A DNA stretch of 64,000 nt from an uncultured Lachnospiraceae bacterium (GTDB lineage: Bacteria > Bacillota > Clostridia > Lachnospirales > Lachnospiraceae). The stretch is taken from positions 193,229 to 257,228 of the forward strand of contig CAJTLB010000002.1 of the NCBI GenBank assembly GCA_910577045.1. Reading direction: 5' to 3'. This document shows, piece after piece, positions 8,597 to 17,150 of the stretch. The notes beneath the pieces were generated by a model, which was not told the origin of the DNA, did no database searches, and worked only from the letters and a program-made list of their open reading frames with translations. Numbering within the stretch: position 1 is the stretch's first letter; every line of letters starts with the position of its first letter. A program made the position numbers and the translations under genes.

Positions 8597-10156
8597 TTAT
8601 TTCTTTTCTATTTTTTGTTGCCGCAGTTCTTTAAAAAAACTATACACAATCAGTATCATAATAAGCCCTAATGGAAATGCAGCAATAATGGCTATTGTTT
8701 GTAGCATAGATAAAGTGCTCTCTGAAAAAAGCAACGCTATTGGAAGCAATAGAAATACCATTGCCCAAAAAATCCTTAACCCTTTCCTTGGCTCTTCAAT
8801 CCTTTTTACGTCTTTTTCTGAATATCCTGCAACTACTAAGGTAATGGCATCAAACGTACTGGAATAAAAGGCAATCATTGCAATAATTAATACAATTAAA
8901 GCAAGATTAGGAAGCCATTTACCTGGCAATAAAAGAAAAATATTTAAAATAATATCTGATGGGGCACTTCCTTCTGCTAATGCCCCTGCTACATCTAATA
9001 TACCATTTGCCTGTTGGTACAGTCCAAAGCCACCAAAAGTAATAAAGGATGTCCATGTCCCTAAAAGCCCACAAGATAACCCTCCAAAGACTGTCTGTTT
9101 AATTGTCCTTCCTTCTGAAATCCTTGCAATAAAGAAAGGGGTTGCCACAAACCAAGCAATCCAATAGGCCCAATAAAAAATAGTCCAATCTTGTGGAAAA
9201 CCATTCCCACCTGTAGAAGAAAGGCGAAGTGGATCCATCCAAGTAGCCATATGGAAAAAATCTTGTACTACTGTGCCAATTGCTGTAATCCCTGTTTCTA
9301 TTAAATATCTCTTTGGCCCACCAAAAATAAAAATAACTAACAATAAACAAAATACAAACACACAAATATTTGCAAGATAAGAAATAGCTTTCATTCCCCA
9401 TAAAACTGCTGCACTAAATACCAAACCAATAATTAACAAAATAATAATCGACAACATTGGGGTTACTTTTATATGGAGCAGATATGCCAATGCCTCTGAT
9501 AATAAAGGAGTTGCTGTAGAGAAAGTAGTTGCTGTCCCAGCTAAAAGCCCTACCACTGCAAAAATATCAATAAACCTGCCTGGGAATTTATCTGTTTTTT
9601 CCCCAAGGACTGGCCTACATGCTTCTGATAAGGATTGCTTTTTTCTTTTTTTTACAAACATCATATAAGCATATGCCACGGCTGGAAGTATGTAAAATCC
9701 CCATGGTATTGGCCCCCAATGGAACAAAGGATAAGCAGATGCCATATCCTGCCTTTGCGCTAATGTCATATTCTCCATTGCAAAAGGGGAAGCACCATAA
9801 TAATACCCCCATTCAATAAGCGACCAATATAAAATATCTGCTGCCATTGTAGAAGTAAAAATCATAGCTCCCCATTTAAAATTAGAATATAATGGTTTTT
9901 CCCGCTTTCCAAGCTGTATAGAACCATATTTCGAAAATGCAAGCCAAATTGCTAAGCCTAATATCCCAAGGCCAAGCAAAATATAGAAAAACCCAAGATC
10001 ATTTACAAAAAAACTTCTTAATACTGCTATTAACCCTTTTGCTTTCTCTGGCACTAGCATTAATGCTGAGGAGATTACTATAATAATAAATAATGGTGTT
10101 AAAGTAATCCCCCAGTCAATTCCACTAAAATATTTCTTTTTTATTTGTTTCTCCAT
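8597..10156 (-). CDS. BCCT family betaine/carnitine/choline transporter
   Basis: A 519-residue membrane protein with about 12 predicted helices. It carries the hallmarks of the betaine-choline-carnitine family, including 'WTIFYWAYWIAWF' followed by 'FFIARISEGRTIKQ' and the tryptophan-rich stretch around 'HWGPIPWGFY'. These are secondary, ion- or proton-coupled importers of quaternary ammonium compounds. The gene follows nagA on the same strand but has its own promoter, which carries the same split operator as licCA, so choline uptake for phosphocholine synthesis is the best guess. Glycine betaine or carnitine cannot be excluded from sequence. AAGGAG lies 5 bases before the ATG. Confidence 0.9.
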   Translation of the reverse strand: MEKQIKKKYFSGIDWGITLTPLFIIIVISSALMLVPEKAKGLIAVLRSFFVNDLGFFYILLGLGILGLAIWLAFSKYGSIQLGKREKPLYSNFKWGAMIFTSTMAADILYWSLIEWGYYYGASPFAMENMTLAQRQDMASAYPLFHWGPIPWGFYILPAVAYAYMMFVKKRKKQSLSEACRPVLGEKTDKFPGRFIDIFAVVGLLAGTATTFSTATPLLSEALAYLLHIKVTPMLSIIILLIIGLVFSAAVLWGMKAISYLANICVFVFCLLLVIFIFGGPKRYLIETGITAIGTVVQDFFHMATWMDPLRLSSTGGNGFPQDWTIFYWAYWIAWFVATPFFIARISEGRTIKQTVFGGLSCGLLGTWTSFITFGGFGLYQQANGILDVAGALAEGSAPSDIILNIFLLLPGKWLPNLALIVLIIAMIAFYSSTFDAITLVVAGYSEKDVKRIEEPRKGLRIFWAMVFLLLPIALLFSESTLSMLQTIAIIAAFPLGLIMILIVYSFFKELRQQKIEKK

Positions 10157-10167
10157 GTTTGCTCCTT

Positions 10168-10205
10168 ATGTTCATTTTATTGTTATTTTTATATTATATG
10201 AACAT
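10168..10205 (-). promoter_or_regulatory. Split operator at the BCCT promoter, promoter-overlapping copy
   Basis: In the direction of transcription: ATGTTCA (10205-10199) overlapping the end of the -10 element, 24 bases, then TGAACAT (10174-10168). Sequence, spacing and position against the -10 element equal those at licCA. Confidence 0.75.
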
Positions 10206-10232
10206 AATAGCATTTTAGATGTTCAATGTCAA
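10204..10232 (-). promoter_or_regulatory. Promoter of the BCCT transporter gene
   Basis: On the minus strand: perfect TTGACA (10232-10227), 17 bases, TATTAT (10209-10204). The leader is about 40 bases and falls within the operator. Confidence 0.8.
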
Positions 10233-10256
10233 TCTATTTTTCTTTTTTATGAACAT
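10219..10256 (-). promoter_or_regulatory. Split operator at the BCCT promoter, upstream copy
   Basis: A second ATGTTCA (10219-10225) and TGAACAT (10250-10256) pair, again with 24 bases between, sits 51 bp upstream of the first copy. It brackets the -35 element. Two copies could allow cooperative binding. Confidence 0.7.
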
Positions 10257-10292
10257 AAAATATGGCCCATCTTATTTTATATTCACTATAGG

Positions 10293-11438
10293 CTAATATT
10301 TACACACTACATTTCCATTTTTTATTACCATTTTTACATTTAAATCTTCATCTAATAACACAACATCCGCTTGTTTTCCACATTCAATAGAACCACGTTC
10401 TTTATATATGCCCAAACATTTTGCAGGATTTACAGAAGAACAAGCTACTGCTATTTCCAGTGGTACTCCCATTTGTTTCACAGCAGTTTTCATACAAGCC
10501 ATTAAGTTAGAAACCGATCCCGCAAGTGCACCATCTGATACTAATACAGCTTCTTTTCCCTTTACTTCCACTTCAAGCCCTCCCAAAGTATATCTGCCAT
10601 CTTCTAACCCTGTCGCCCGCATACTGTCACTAATAAATACCACTCGTCCTCTTCCAAGCGCAGAAAGCATGGCACGGACTATAGCAGGATGAAGATGTAT
10701 CCCATCACAAATAAATTCGGCATATACATGTGGGCTATCTAAAACGGCCCCAACGACTCCTGGCTCCCTATGGTGGAACGGCGGCATAGCATTAAACAAA
10801 TGGACTGCATGGTTCGCCCCTGCCTTAAATGACTTTATAGCTGTATTATAATCTGCATTTGTATGTGCAAGGGAAATATTCACTTTATCCTTCATTTTAT
10901 TAATAAAATCCAAGCAATTAGGGTTATCTTCTGGTGCAATGCCAATAAACTTTACTAAACCCTCTGATGCTTTTAAAAATTCCTCTGCTGTTTCCACATT
11001 ACAAGGAATAATATTCCTCGCATCTTGTGCACCCTTTTTTGCTTTGCTAATAAATGGCCCTTCCATATTAACGCCTAATAAGTCTGCCCTTTTCTTTTCC
11101 TTTTCTTCTTTCGCTGCCATTTGATATTTTGCCGCTACTGATAACACTTGCTCTAGTTCTGTTATTGGAAGTGTCATAGTAGCCGGGGCAATCCCTGTTA
11201 CCCCACAAGAAAGCTCATACTCTGCTATTTTTTCAATTGCCTCTAAGCTCCCATCACAAAAATCATACCCTATACAACCATGCAAATGTAAATCAATTAA
11301 TCCAGGAATTGCATAATAGCCTTTTGCATCAATGATTTCACCACCCGCATCTTTTAAAAACACACCATCTTTTATGCCAATATTCCCATTTTGAAATACC
11401 TGTTCTTTGGTATAGACTTTTGCATTTTCAATTATCAT
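10293..11438 (-). CDS. nagA: N-acetylglucosamine-6-phosphate deacetylase
   Basis: This 381-residue amidohydrolase removes the acetyl group from GlcNAc-6-phosphate to give glucosamine-6-phosphate, the fourth step of the sialic acid route encoded here. Visible family features are the metal-site region 'DLHLHGCIGYDF', 'EGPFISKAKKGAQD', the histidines of 'HLFNAMPPFHHREPG', 'CDGIHLHP' and the catalytic aspartate in 'ISDSMRATG'. It is the last gene of the nan operon. Its ATG overlaps the stop of the RpiR regulator gene (ATGA), and AAGGAGG lies just upstream, so the two are translationally coupled. No clear terminator follows, so some read-through into the BCCT gene is possible. Confidence 0.96.
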   Translation of the reverse strand: MIIENAKVYTKEQVFQNGNIGIKDGVFLKDAGGEIIDAKGYYAIPGLIDLHLHGCIGYDFCDGSLEAIEKIAEYELSCGVTGIAPATMTLPITELEQVLSVAAKYQMAAKEEKEKKRADLLGVNMEGPFISKAKKGAQDARNIIPCNVETAEEFLKASEGLVKFIGIAPEDNPNCLDFINKMKDKVNISLAHTNADYNTAIKSFKAGANHAVHLFNAMPPFHHREPGVVGAVLDSPHVYAEFICDGIHLHPAIVRAMLSALGRGRVVFISDSMRATGLEDGRYTLGGLEVEVKGKEAVLVSDGALAGSVSNLMACMKTAVKQMGVPLEIAVACSSVNPAKCLGIYKERGSIECGKQADVVLLDEDLNVKMVIKNGNVVCKY

Positions 11439-12289
11439 GGCATCCTCCTTCCATCTTGTTGCCGTTGTCCTTCTTTTTCTCCTGCTAATGCCCTTAACGT
11501 AGTATCATGCAGATGCTCTTTCCTTCCTTTATCCAGCTCAGCATAACAAGAATAAATAATATCCAACATTAAAAGTATAGGAAACTGAGGCGAAATTACA
11601 TTTCCTTGATTAAGATATTGAAGGGATGGCATACGCACCACCTCATTACAATATTCATAGAATTTGTCTGTCTGGTTCGCTGTTATCAAGACTGTTTTTG
11701 CACCACGATGATGTGCTTCACGCAATAAATATAATACTTCTTCTGTATCACCACTAATGCTAATCCCAAAAGCAAGGCTATATTTATCATGGAATACTGC
11801 CTGCATCCGTATTAAATCACTATCACGCAAAGAATCAATATTAACGCCAATCCTCATAAAACGCATTTCCATTTCTGCTGCAGCATGGCCAGAACTGCCT
11901 CTCCCACATGCTACCACACGTTTTGCATTACTAAGGTATTGTGCAATACGGGAAATTTGCTCTTCATCTACTAAACTGTACGTTTTATTTAACAGTTCTT
12001 GATAAATATTCAGTATCCTTCTGGTATTTCCTGTTATGGTTTCTTTTTTCTCCACAAAAGTTACTTCATATTGATACATAAATTCCCGGTAGCCCCTATA
12101 ACCACATTTTTGTGCAAAACGTGACAAAGATGCTTCTGACACATATAGCCGATCGGATATCGCTTTTGAAGACAAATCCACCTTCTCTTGATTTTGTATA
12201 AAAAAATCTGCAATACTCTTTTCCACGGCTGTCATTTTTTCATAATTCATTTTAATAATTGGCACAACAGATTTTACATAATATTCCAT
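11435..12289 (-). CDS. MurR/RpiR family regulator of the nan operon
   Basis: The protein has 284 residues. An N-terminal helix-turn-helix of RpiR type (about 1-80, 'LSSKAISDRLYVSEASLSRF') is followed by a SIS phosphosugar-binding domain (about 125-255, 'VVACGRGSSGHAAAEMEMRF'). Such regulators sense phosphorylated amino sugars. Being inside the nan operon, it probably responds to ManNAc-6-P or GlcNAc-6-P and controls the divergent nanE and nagB promoters, which share sequence. The gene overlaps nagA by four bases. Confidence 0.93.
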   Translation of the reverse strand: MEYYVKSVVPIIKMNYEKMTAVEKSIADFFIQNQEKVDLSSKAISDRLYVSEASLSRFAQKCGYRGYREFMYQYEVTFVEKKETITGNTRRILNIYQELLNKTYSLVDEEQISRIAQYLSNAKRVVACGRGSSGHAAAEMEMRFMRIGVNIDSLRDSDLIRMQAVFHDKYSLAFGISISGDTEEVLYLLREAHHRGAKTVLITANQTDKFYEYCNEVVRMPSLQYLNQGNVISPQFPILLMLDIIYSCYAELDKGRKEHLHDTTLRALAGEKEGQRQQDGRRMP

Positions 12290-12326
12290 TTACCCTCACC
12301 CTTTTGCCAAAGTAACCCTTATCTAT

Positions 12327-13208
12327 TTAACGGCAGTGTATAAAATGATAGAAAGCACCTAACATACCTGCATCATTTTTATGCTTGGCAAAAGCTATTT
12401 CTGTCCGTTTTGCCATATCTTCCAACAAATACTGCCCTACAGATCTTTGGATTTTTTCTTTTAAATACTCTTTTTGTGCCATAACGCCACCACCCAAGAC
12501 AACTGCCTGCGGGCTTGCCACATAACAAATATTGGCAATGCCAAGCCCTAATATATCTGCCATTTCATCAATAGCCTCTATACAGATTTTATCTCCTTGT
12601 TTTGCTTGTTCGAAAATATAATGCCCGTTCCATACTTCTTCTGGTTCTTGCTTCCTATATGCTACCCTCTTTGTAAGGCTTCCTGCTGAACCTAAAGTCT
12701 GGAAATCGCTTCCTCTCATGTGCATATAGCCAAACTCGCCCGCACTATTCCCAAATCCGTGGAATACCTGGCCATTTAACATAAGGCAACCACCAATCCC
12801 TGTCCCTATTGTTAGCATAAGCATAGGATTCATGCCCTTCCCTGCACCAGATATATATTCTGCAAGGCCAGCACAGTTTACATCATTTTCTACTTCACAT
12901 GGAATCCCAAAGGCTTTTTCCATTATTTCTTTTATTTTAGTGCCTGTATAATTAGGGATTAACGCAGAAGAATAAATAATCTCACCTTTTTTCGTATCTA
13001 CCATGCCTGCTGTAGAAATACAAATACCACTATAAGCTTCTTCTTTACAAAATTGGTGGACAATCTCAATCACCTTTTCCATTATAGAAGCTCCGCCTTT
13101 ACTGGCACAAGTCGGGGTTTCATTACGGCTCAAAAATTCACCATTTTCAGCAATTATTCCATATTTTATTGCTGTTCCTCCAATATCAATACTAATATAT
13201 TTTTTCAT
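12327..13208 (-). CDS. nanK: ROK family kinase, probable N-acetylmannosamine kinase
   Basis: A 293-residue sugar kinase of the ROK family. The N-terminal phosphate loop 'DIGGTAIKYG' and the 'TIGTGIGGCLML' motif are clear. By position between the lyase/transporter genes and nagA it should phosphorylate N-acetylmannosamine to ManNAc-6-P, the substrate of NanE. The usual ROK zinc-binding cysteine cluster is absent: the corresponding stretch reads 'HMRGSDFQTLGSAGSL'. Some NanK-like and other ROK kinases also lack it. Glucokinase-like activity is an alternative that sequence alone cannot exclude. Confidence 0.85.
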   Translation of the reverse strand: MKKYISIDIGGTAIKYGIIAENGEFLSRNETPTCASKGGASIMEKVIEIVHQFCKEEAYSGICISTAGMVDTKKGEIIYSSALIPNYTGTKIKEIMEKAFGIPCEVENDVNCAGLAEYISGAGKGMNPMLMLTIGTGIGGCLMLNGQVFHGFGNSAGEFGYMHMRGSDFQTLGSAGSLTKRVAYRKQEPEEVWNGHYIFEQAKQGDKICIEAIDEMADILGLGIANICYVASPQAVVLGGGVMAQKEYLKEKIQRSVGQYLLEDMAKRTEIAFAKHKNDAGMLGAFYHFIHCR

Positions 13209-13233
13209 ATTTCTATCCTACCATATTTTCTAC

Positions 13234-13683
13234 TTAAATGTGTACTTTAAAAATTGCTTTTTTCACTGGTTTTGGCCCATCTACCTCCACTGCAGTACGA
13301 TGACCATCTGCAGGATAGCATATTAAAAAATCTCCCTCCCGTAATATTACAGAACTATTCTTTTCTCCATCGAGAGGCAGAAAATCCTCCGCCCCTACAT
13401 ACTCTTTTTGAACCATATTCTGAATAAAATTCAAATCAATTTGTTCTTCCCCCCGCAATAACAAATGCAGATCTAAATATTGTTTGTGTGCCTCCCAAAA
13501 ACGTTCCTCTGGCGTGGTCGTTGTATATTCTACTATATTTACAAATAATTGCTTCCCCTCAATTTCATAACTACCTTTATTATATTCTGCCAAATTATGT
13601 GTTTTGGCATACATAAAACATTTTTTAATTTCCTCTGTTAAAAACTGGTATTCCCCTAAATTTCCAATATGCCCAAAAACCAT
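13234..13683 (-). CDS. YhcH/YjgK/YiaL family protein (NanQ-like)
   Basis: This 149-residue single-domain beta-barrel protein belongs to the YhcH family, which recurs in sialic acid operons. Features are 'HKQYLDLHLLLRGEEQI' and the C-terminal 'PADGHRTAVEVDGP' with likely metal-binding histidines. The E. coli relative NanQ has been linked to anomerisation of sialic acid. A similar helper role in this operon is likely but inferred from context. Confidence 0.9.
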   Translation of the reverse strand: MVFGHIGNLGEYQFLTEEIKKCFMYAKTHNLAEYNKGSYEIEGKQLFVNIVEYTTTTPEERFWEAHKQYLDLHLLLRGEEQIDLNFIQNMVQKEYVGAEDFLPLDGEKNSSVILREGDFLICYPADGHRTAVEVDGPKPVKKAIFKVHI

Positions 13684-13701
13684 AATCTTTCCTCCTTTTC
13701 G

Positions 13702-15204
13702 TTAGCGATAAATTGTTGTATTCTCTGCTGGGACAGAATTATCCCCCTTAATTTTCCTAGAAATTATACTTGCCGGAATTCCTACTGCCAAAGATACTGC
13801 AATAGAAATTAAAGAGTATGCCCATATAGAAACAAATCCTGCAGGCGCAATATATTTAATGCTTACCATAACAATAGAAGCTGCAATAAAAGCAATTGTA
13901 GTCCCAAAAGCATTTGCTACTTTTGTAAATGCACCTAAAATAAATGTCCCAATTAAAATGCCTAATACCAATCCCATAAACCCGTTAAACCACTCATATG
14001 CTGATTTAATTCCACCATTTGCCAGTACAATAGATACTACAATGGCAAATACGCCAACTACTAGAGAAACATACTGCCCAATTTTTGTTTGTTTTTCGAA
14101 ACTTAATTCTTTTTTAGATAAACGTGCTTGAATATCTAAAGTCCAGCTTGCTGCTACAGAATTAAGCCCTGTAGATAAAGTAGACTGGGAAGCTGCATAA
14201 ATAGCTGCTAATAAAATACCTGTTACACCCACTGGAAGTTCAAAAGCAATATACGATGCAAAAATCTGATCCTGTGCCGCTGCTGGCGGAAGGGTATTTT
14301 GTTTATAAAATACATACAAACCAGTTCCAATTAAATAGAATACAGTTGCAATAAAAATAGAAAGCGCCCCATTTGTCAGCATCATTTTATTTAATTTTTT
14401 GGTATCTGTAGTAGTCGTAAAACGCTGCACAATATCCTGGCTAGATACATAAGAGCCCATTGTATTAAATCCTGCCCCTATTATCATTAAAAATACGCTG
14501 TCTTTTAAAAGATTGATATCGAAAATTGGCTGATCAGGCGCAAGGAATTTCCCTTCTTGTGTAAACGCCTGCATAATAGAGCCAAAACCGCCATCTATAT
14601 GTGCAATTAAAAATAATAATGCAACTGTTACCCCTATTAATAAAACAGAACCTTGGATAAAATCTGTCCAAAGCACAGATTTTAAGCCTCCTGTATAAGA
14701 GTAAATAATGGCAATTACTCCCATAATAATAATCAATAGATTAATATTAATCCCTGTTAAATTCCCAAGTACCATACATGGCAAATACATAATAATAGAC
14801 ATTCTGCCAATTTGGTAAATAATAAACATAACTGCCCCTAGGACACGGAGCCCCTTACTTTCAAAACGAAGTTCTAGATAATGATATGCTGTATCAATAT
14901 CCAGCTTACTATAAATTGGCAAGAAAAACTTTATAGTAAGTGGAATCGCAAGCAACATTCCTAACTGGGCAAACCACATAATCCATGTTCCTGCATAAGA
15001 ATTTCCCGCAAGTGACAAAAATGAAATTGGGCTTAATAATGTAGCAAAGATAGAGACAGATGTTACCCACCATGGCACTGTACCATCGCCTTTAAAATAC
15101 TCTTTTCCTTTCATATCTTTCTTAGCAAAATAAAGCCCTGCAAACAATACTGCTGCCAAATACACAACCAAAATAACTAAATCAACTTTTGTAAATCCCT
15201 GCAT
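13702..15204 (-). CDS. Sodium:solute symporter, probable sialic acid importer
   Basis: A sodium/solute symporter of about 500 residues with 13 or so membrane helices, starting near 'MQGFTKVDLVILVVYLAAV'. It fits the SSS family, with 'WVTSVSIFATLLSPISF' and a conserved 'YTGGLKSVLWTDF' segment. It lies between nanA and the yhcH gene, so N-acetylneuraminate with sodium is the probable cargo. The start is uncertain: the reading frame stays open upstream to a TTG at 15261, and another ATG lies at 15216 with AAAGGG too close. I chose the ATG at 15204 from the family's usual N terminus. No TRAP or ABC-type sialic acid transporter is present in the operon. Confidence 0.87.
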   Translation of the reverse strand: MQGFTKVDLVILVVYLAAVLFAGLYFAKKDMKGKEYFKGDGTVPWWVTSVSIFATLLSPISFLSLAGNSYAGTWIMWFAQLGMLLAIPLTIKFFLPIYSKLDIDTAYHYLELRFESKGLRVLGAVMFIIYQIGRMSIIMYLPCMVLGNLTGININLLIIIMGVIAIIYSYTGGLKSVLWTDFIQGSVLLIGVTVALLFLIAHIDGGFGSIMQAFTQEGKFLAPDQPIFDINLLKDSVFLMIIGAGFNTMGSYVSSQDIVQRFTTTTDTKKLNKMMLTNGALSIFIATVFYLIGTGLYVFYKQNTLPPAAAQDQIFASYIAFELPVGVTGILLAAIYAASQSTLSTGLNSVAASWTLDIQARLSKKELSFEKQTKIGQYVSLVVGVFAIVVSIVLANGGIKSAYEWFNGFMGLVLGILIGTFILGAFTKVANAFGTTIAFIAASIVMVSIKYIAPAGFVSIWAYSLISIAVSLAVGIPASIISRKIKGDNSVPAENTTIYR

Positions 15205-15267
15205 ATCAATACCCATGCCCTTTCCGTAACCTGCTTTAAACCACATAAACCACAGGCACAATCTCTG

Positions 15268-16182
15268 TTATGTTAAAAATGCTTCTTTTGCTTCCAGAAT
15301 CATATTTGCTGCTTCTTCTACAATTTTATTATCCTGTTCCATTAAAGAAGGAAGTGGTTCTCTTACGCCTCCTAATGAAAGCCCCTCATTTTTCTTTAAA
15401 ATTGCCTTGATTACTCCGTACATATTGCCATGTGCAGAACACATTTTATAGATAATTTCATTTACTTTATATTGTAAATCACATGCCTTTTCCATTTCCC
15501 CAGCTTTTACATACTCATCCATCTTTAAGAACAATTCTGGCATTACGCCATAAGTCCCTCCAATCCCGCCTTCTGCACCAATTACCCTGCCACTAATAAA
15601 TTGCTCGTCAGGCCCATTAAAAATAATATAATCCTTTCCCGCTGCCTGTTTAAACATCTGGATATCTTGTACTGGCATAGAAGAATTCTTAACTCCAATT
15701 ACTTTTGGGTTTTTCCTCATTTCCCCAAATAATTTACTCGTTAAGGCAACCCCTGCAAGCTGAGGAATATTATAAATAATAAAATCTGTTGCTGGGGCTG
15801 CACTACTTATATCATTCCAATATTTTGCCATTGCATGTTCTGGCAGATGAAAATAAATTGGAGGAATTGCTGCAATTGCATCAACGCCAAGGCTTTCCGC
15901 ATGTTTTGCCAGTTCCATGCTGTCTTTTGTATTATTACATGCTACATGTGCAATAATAGTAAGTTTTCCTTTAGCCGCCTTTACTACATTTTCCAAAACT
16001 ATTTTTCTTTCTTCCACACTTAAATAAATACATTCTCCCGATGAACCATTTACATAGGCCCCTTTTACACCTTTATCCACAAAATATTGTGTTAAACTTT
16101 TAACTCCTTCTTCACTAATATTTCCATTATTGTCATAACATGCGTAAAACGCTGGAATAACACCTTTATATTTTTCTCTCAT
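15268..16182 (-). CDS. nanA: N-acetylneuraminate lyase
   Basis: This 304-residue class I aldolase of the DHDPS/NAL family splits N-acetylneuraminate into pyruvate and N-acetylmannosamine. The substrate-carboxylate motif 'YVNGSSGECIYL', the catalytic tyrosine in 'IIYNIPQLAG' and the Schiff-base lysine in 'VIGVKNSS' are visible. It lies 22 bases after nanE in the operon. Membership of a full nan gene set makes the lyase reading much more likely than dihydrodipicolinate synthase. Confidence 0.94.
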   Translation of the reverse strand: MREKYKGVIPAFYACYDNNGNISEEGVKSLTQYFVDKGVKGAYVNGSSGECIYLSVEERKIVLENVVKAAKGKLTIIAHVACNNTKDSMELAKHAESLGVDAIAAIPPIYFHLPEHAMAKYWNDISSAAPATDFIIYNIPQLAGVALTSKLFGEMRKNPKVIGVKNSSMPVQDIQMFKQAAGKDYIIFNGPDEQFISGRVIGAEGGIGGTYGVMPELFLKMDEYVKAGEMEKACDLQYKVNEIIYKMCSAHGNMYGVIKAILKKNEGLSLGGVREPLPSLMEQDNKIVEEAANMILEAKEAFLT

Positions 16183-16204
16183 ATTTCCCTCTTTTCTGCG
16201 TTAT

Positions 16205-16891
16205 TTATTGTAACGCTTCTGCAAATGACCTTGTAATTAATTGTGGCCTTGTAATAATGGAACCAACTACTACACAAAATGCTCCAAGTTCTATCACTTT
16301 CCGTGCCTTCTCTGGTGTATTAATATTGCCTTCTGCAATAACTGGATGAGTTGCTTTTGCAATTATTTCCCTTAATATCAAGAAATTATCCGCTTCAATC
16401 TTCATTCCCTTACTTTCTTCTGTATAACCAACCATAGTAGTACCAATAAAATCAAACCCTAGGCTATCGGCATATAGTGCTTCTTCAACTGTGGAACAGT
16501 CTGCCATAAGAAGCTGCCCCGGATAGTTTTCCTTAATCTTATGAAAAAATTCAGGCAACCCTACATTCCCCGGCCGTAACCGCCCAGTCGCATCTACCGC
16601 AATAATTTCCGGTTTTACCTCCATCAGTTCATCCACTTCCTTCATTGTTGGGGTAATATAAACATTGCTGCCTTCGTAATCCCTCTTTACAATCCCAATA
16701 ATAGGAAGGTCAACCTGTGACTGGATCTCTACTATATCCTCTTTTGTATTGGCACGGATTCCTGATGCCCCACCTTCCTTAGCAGCTAATGCCATACGTC
16801 CCATAATAAAGGAAGAATGGAGTGGTTCATGGGGTAATGCCTGGCAGGAAACTATCAGTTTCCCCTTTAATTGTTGTACCTTATCGTTCAT
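16205..16891 (-). CDS. nanE: N-acetylmannosamine-6-phosphate 2-epimerase
   Basis: This 228-residue TIM-barrel enzyme converts ManNAc-6-P to GlcNAc-6-P. Family segments are 'GIVKRDYEGSNVYITPT', 'IIAVDAT', 'DCSTVEEALYADSLGFDF' and the phosphate-binding 'FCVVVGSIITRP' near the C terminus. It is the first gene of the nan operon. AGGAGG precedes the ATG, and the promoter at 16914-16941 gives only a short leader. Confidence 0.95.
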   Translation of the reverse strand: MNDKVQQLKGKLIVSCQALPHEPLHSSFIMGRMALAAKEGGASGIRANTKEDIVEIQSQVDLPIIGIVKRDYEGSNVYITPTMKEVDELMEVKPEIIAVDATGRLRPGNVGLPEFFHKIKENYPGQLLMADCSTVEEALYADSLGFDFIGTTMVGYTEESKGMKIEADNFLILREIIAKATHPVIAEGNINTPEKARKVIELGAFCVVVGSIITRPQLITRSFAEALQ

Positions 16892-16913
16892 CCTTTCACC
16901 TCCTGATGGTTAC

Positions 16914-16941
16914 AGTATACCGTTTGTAAAAGGAATTTCAA
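16914..16941 (-). promoter_or_regulatory. nan operon promoter
   Basis: On the minus strand TTGAAA (16941-16936), 16 bases, TATACT (16919-16914). The bases before the -10 element (CAAACGG) closely match those of the divergent nagB promoter, so a shared regulator site is likely. Confidence 0.7.
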
Positions 16942-17070
16942 GGCTTCTAAGACGTTCTGAAAGTACTTTTGAAGTTTTCTAATCTACTTTGTAACTTTGC
17001 TTATTTTTCTTCTTGTTTTTGGTTATTTTGTACAAATTTTAGAGAATTCTTTCTACATTTTATAGAGATA

Positions 17071-17098
17071 TTGAAATTGATTTAGAAACGGTTATACT
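17071..17098 (+). promoter_or_regulatory. nagB promoter
   Basis: TTGAAA (17071-17076), 16 bases, TATACT (17093-17098). Both hexamers and the 16-base spacing equal those of the nan promoter, and GAAACGGT precedes the -10 element. Confidence 0.7.
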
Positions 17099-17150
17099 AT
17101 GTGATAGGAATATTGCACATAACTATTTTTTAAAAGAAGGAGAATGATCA

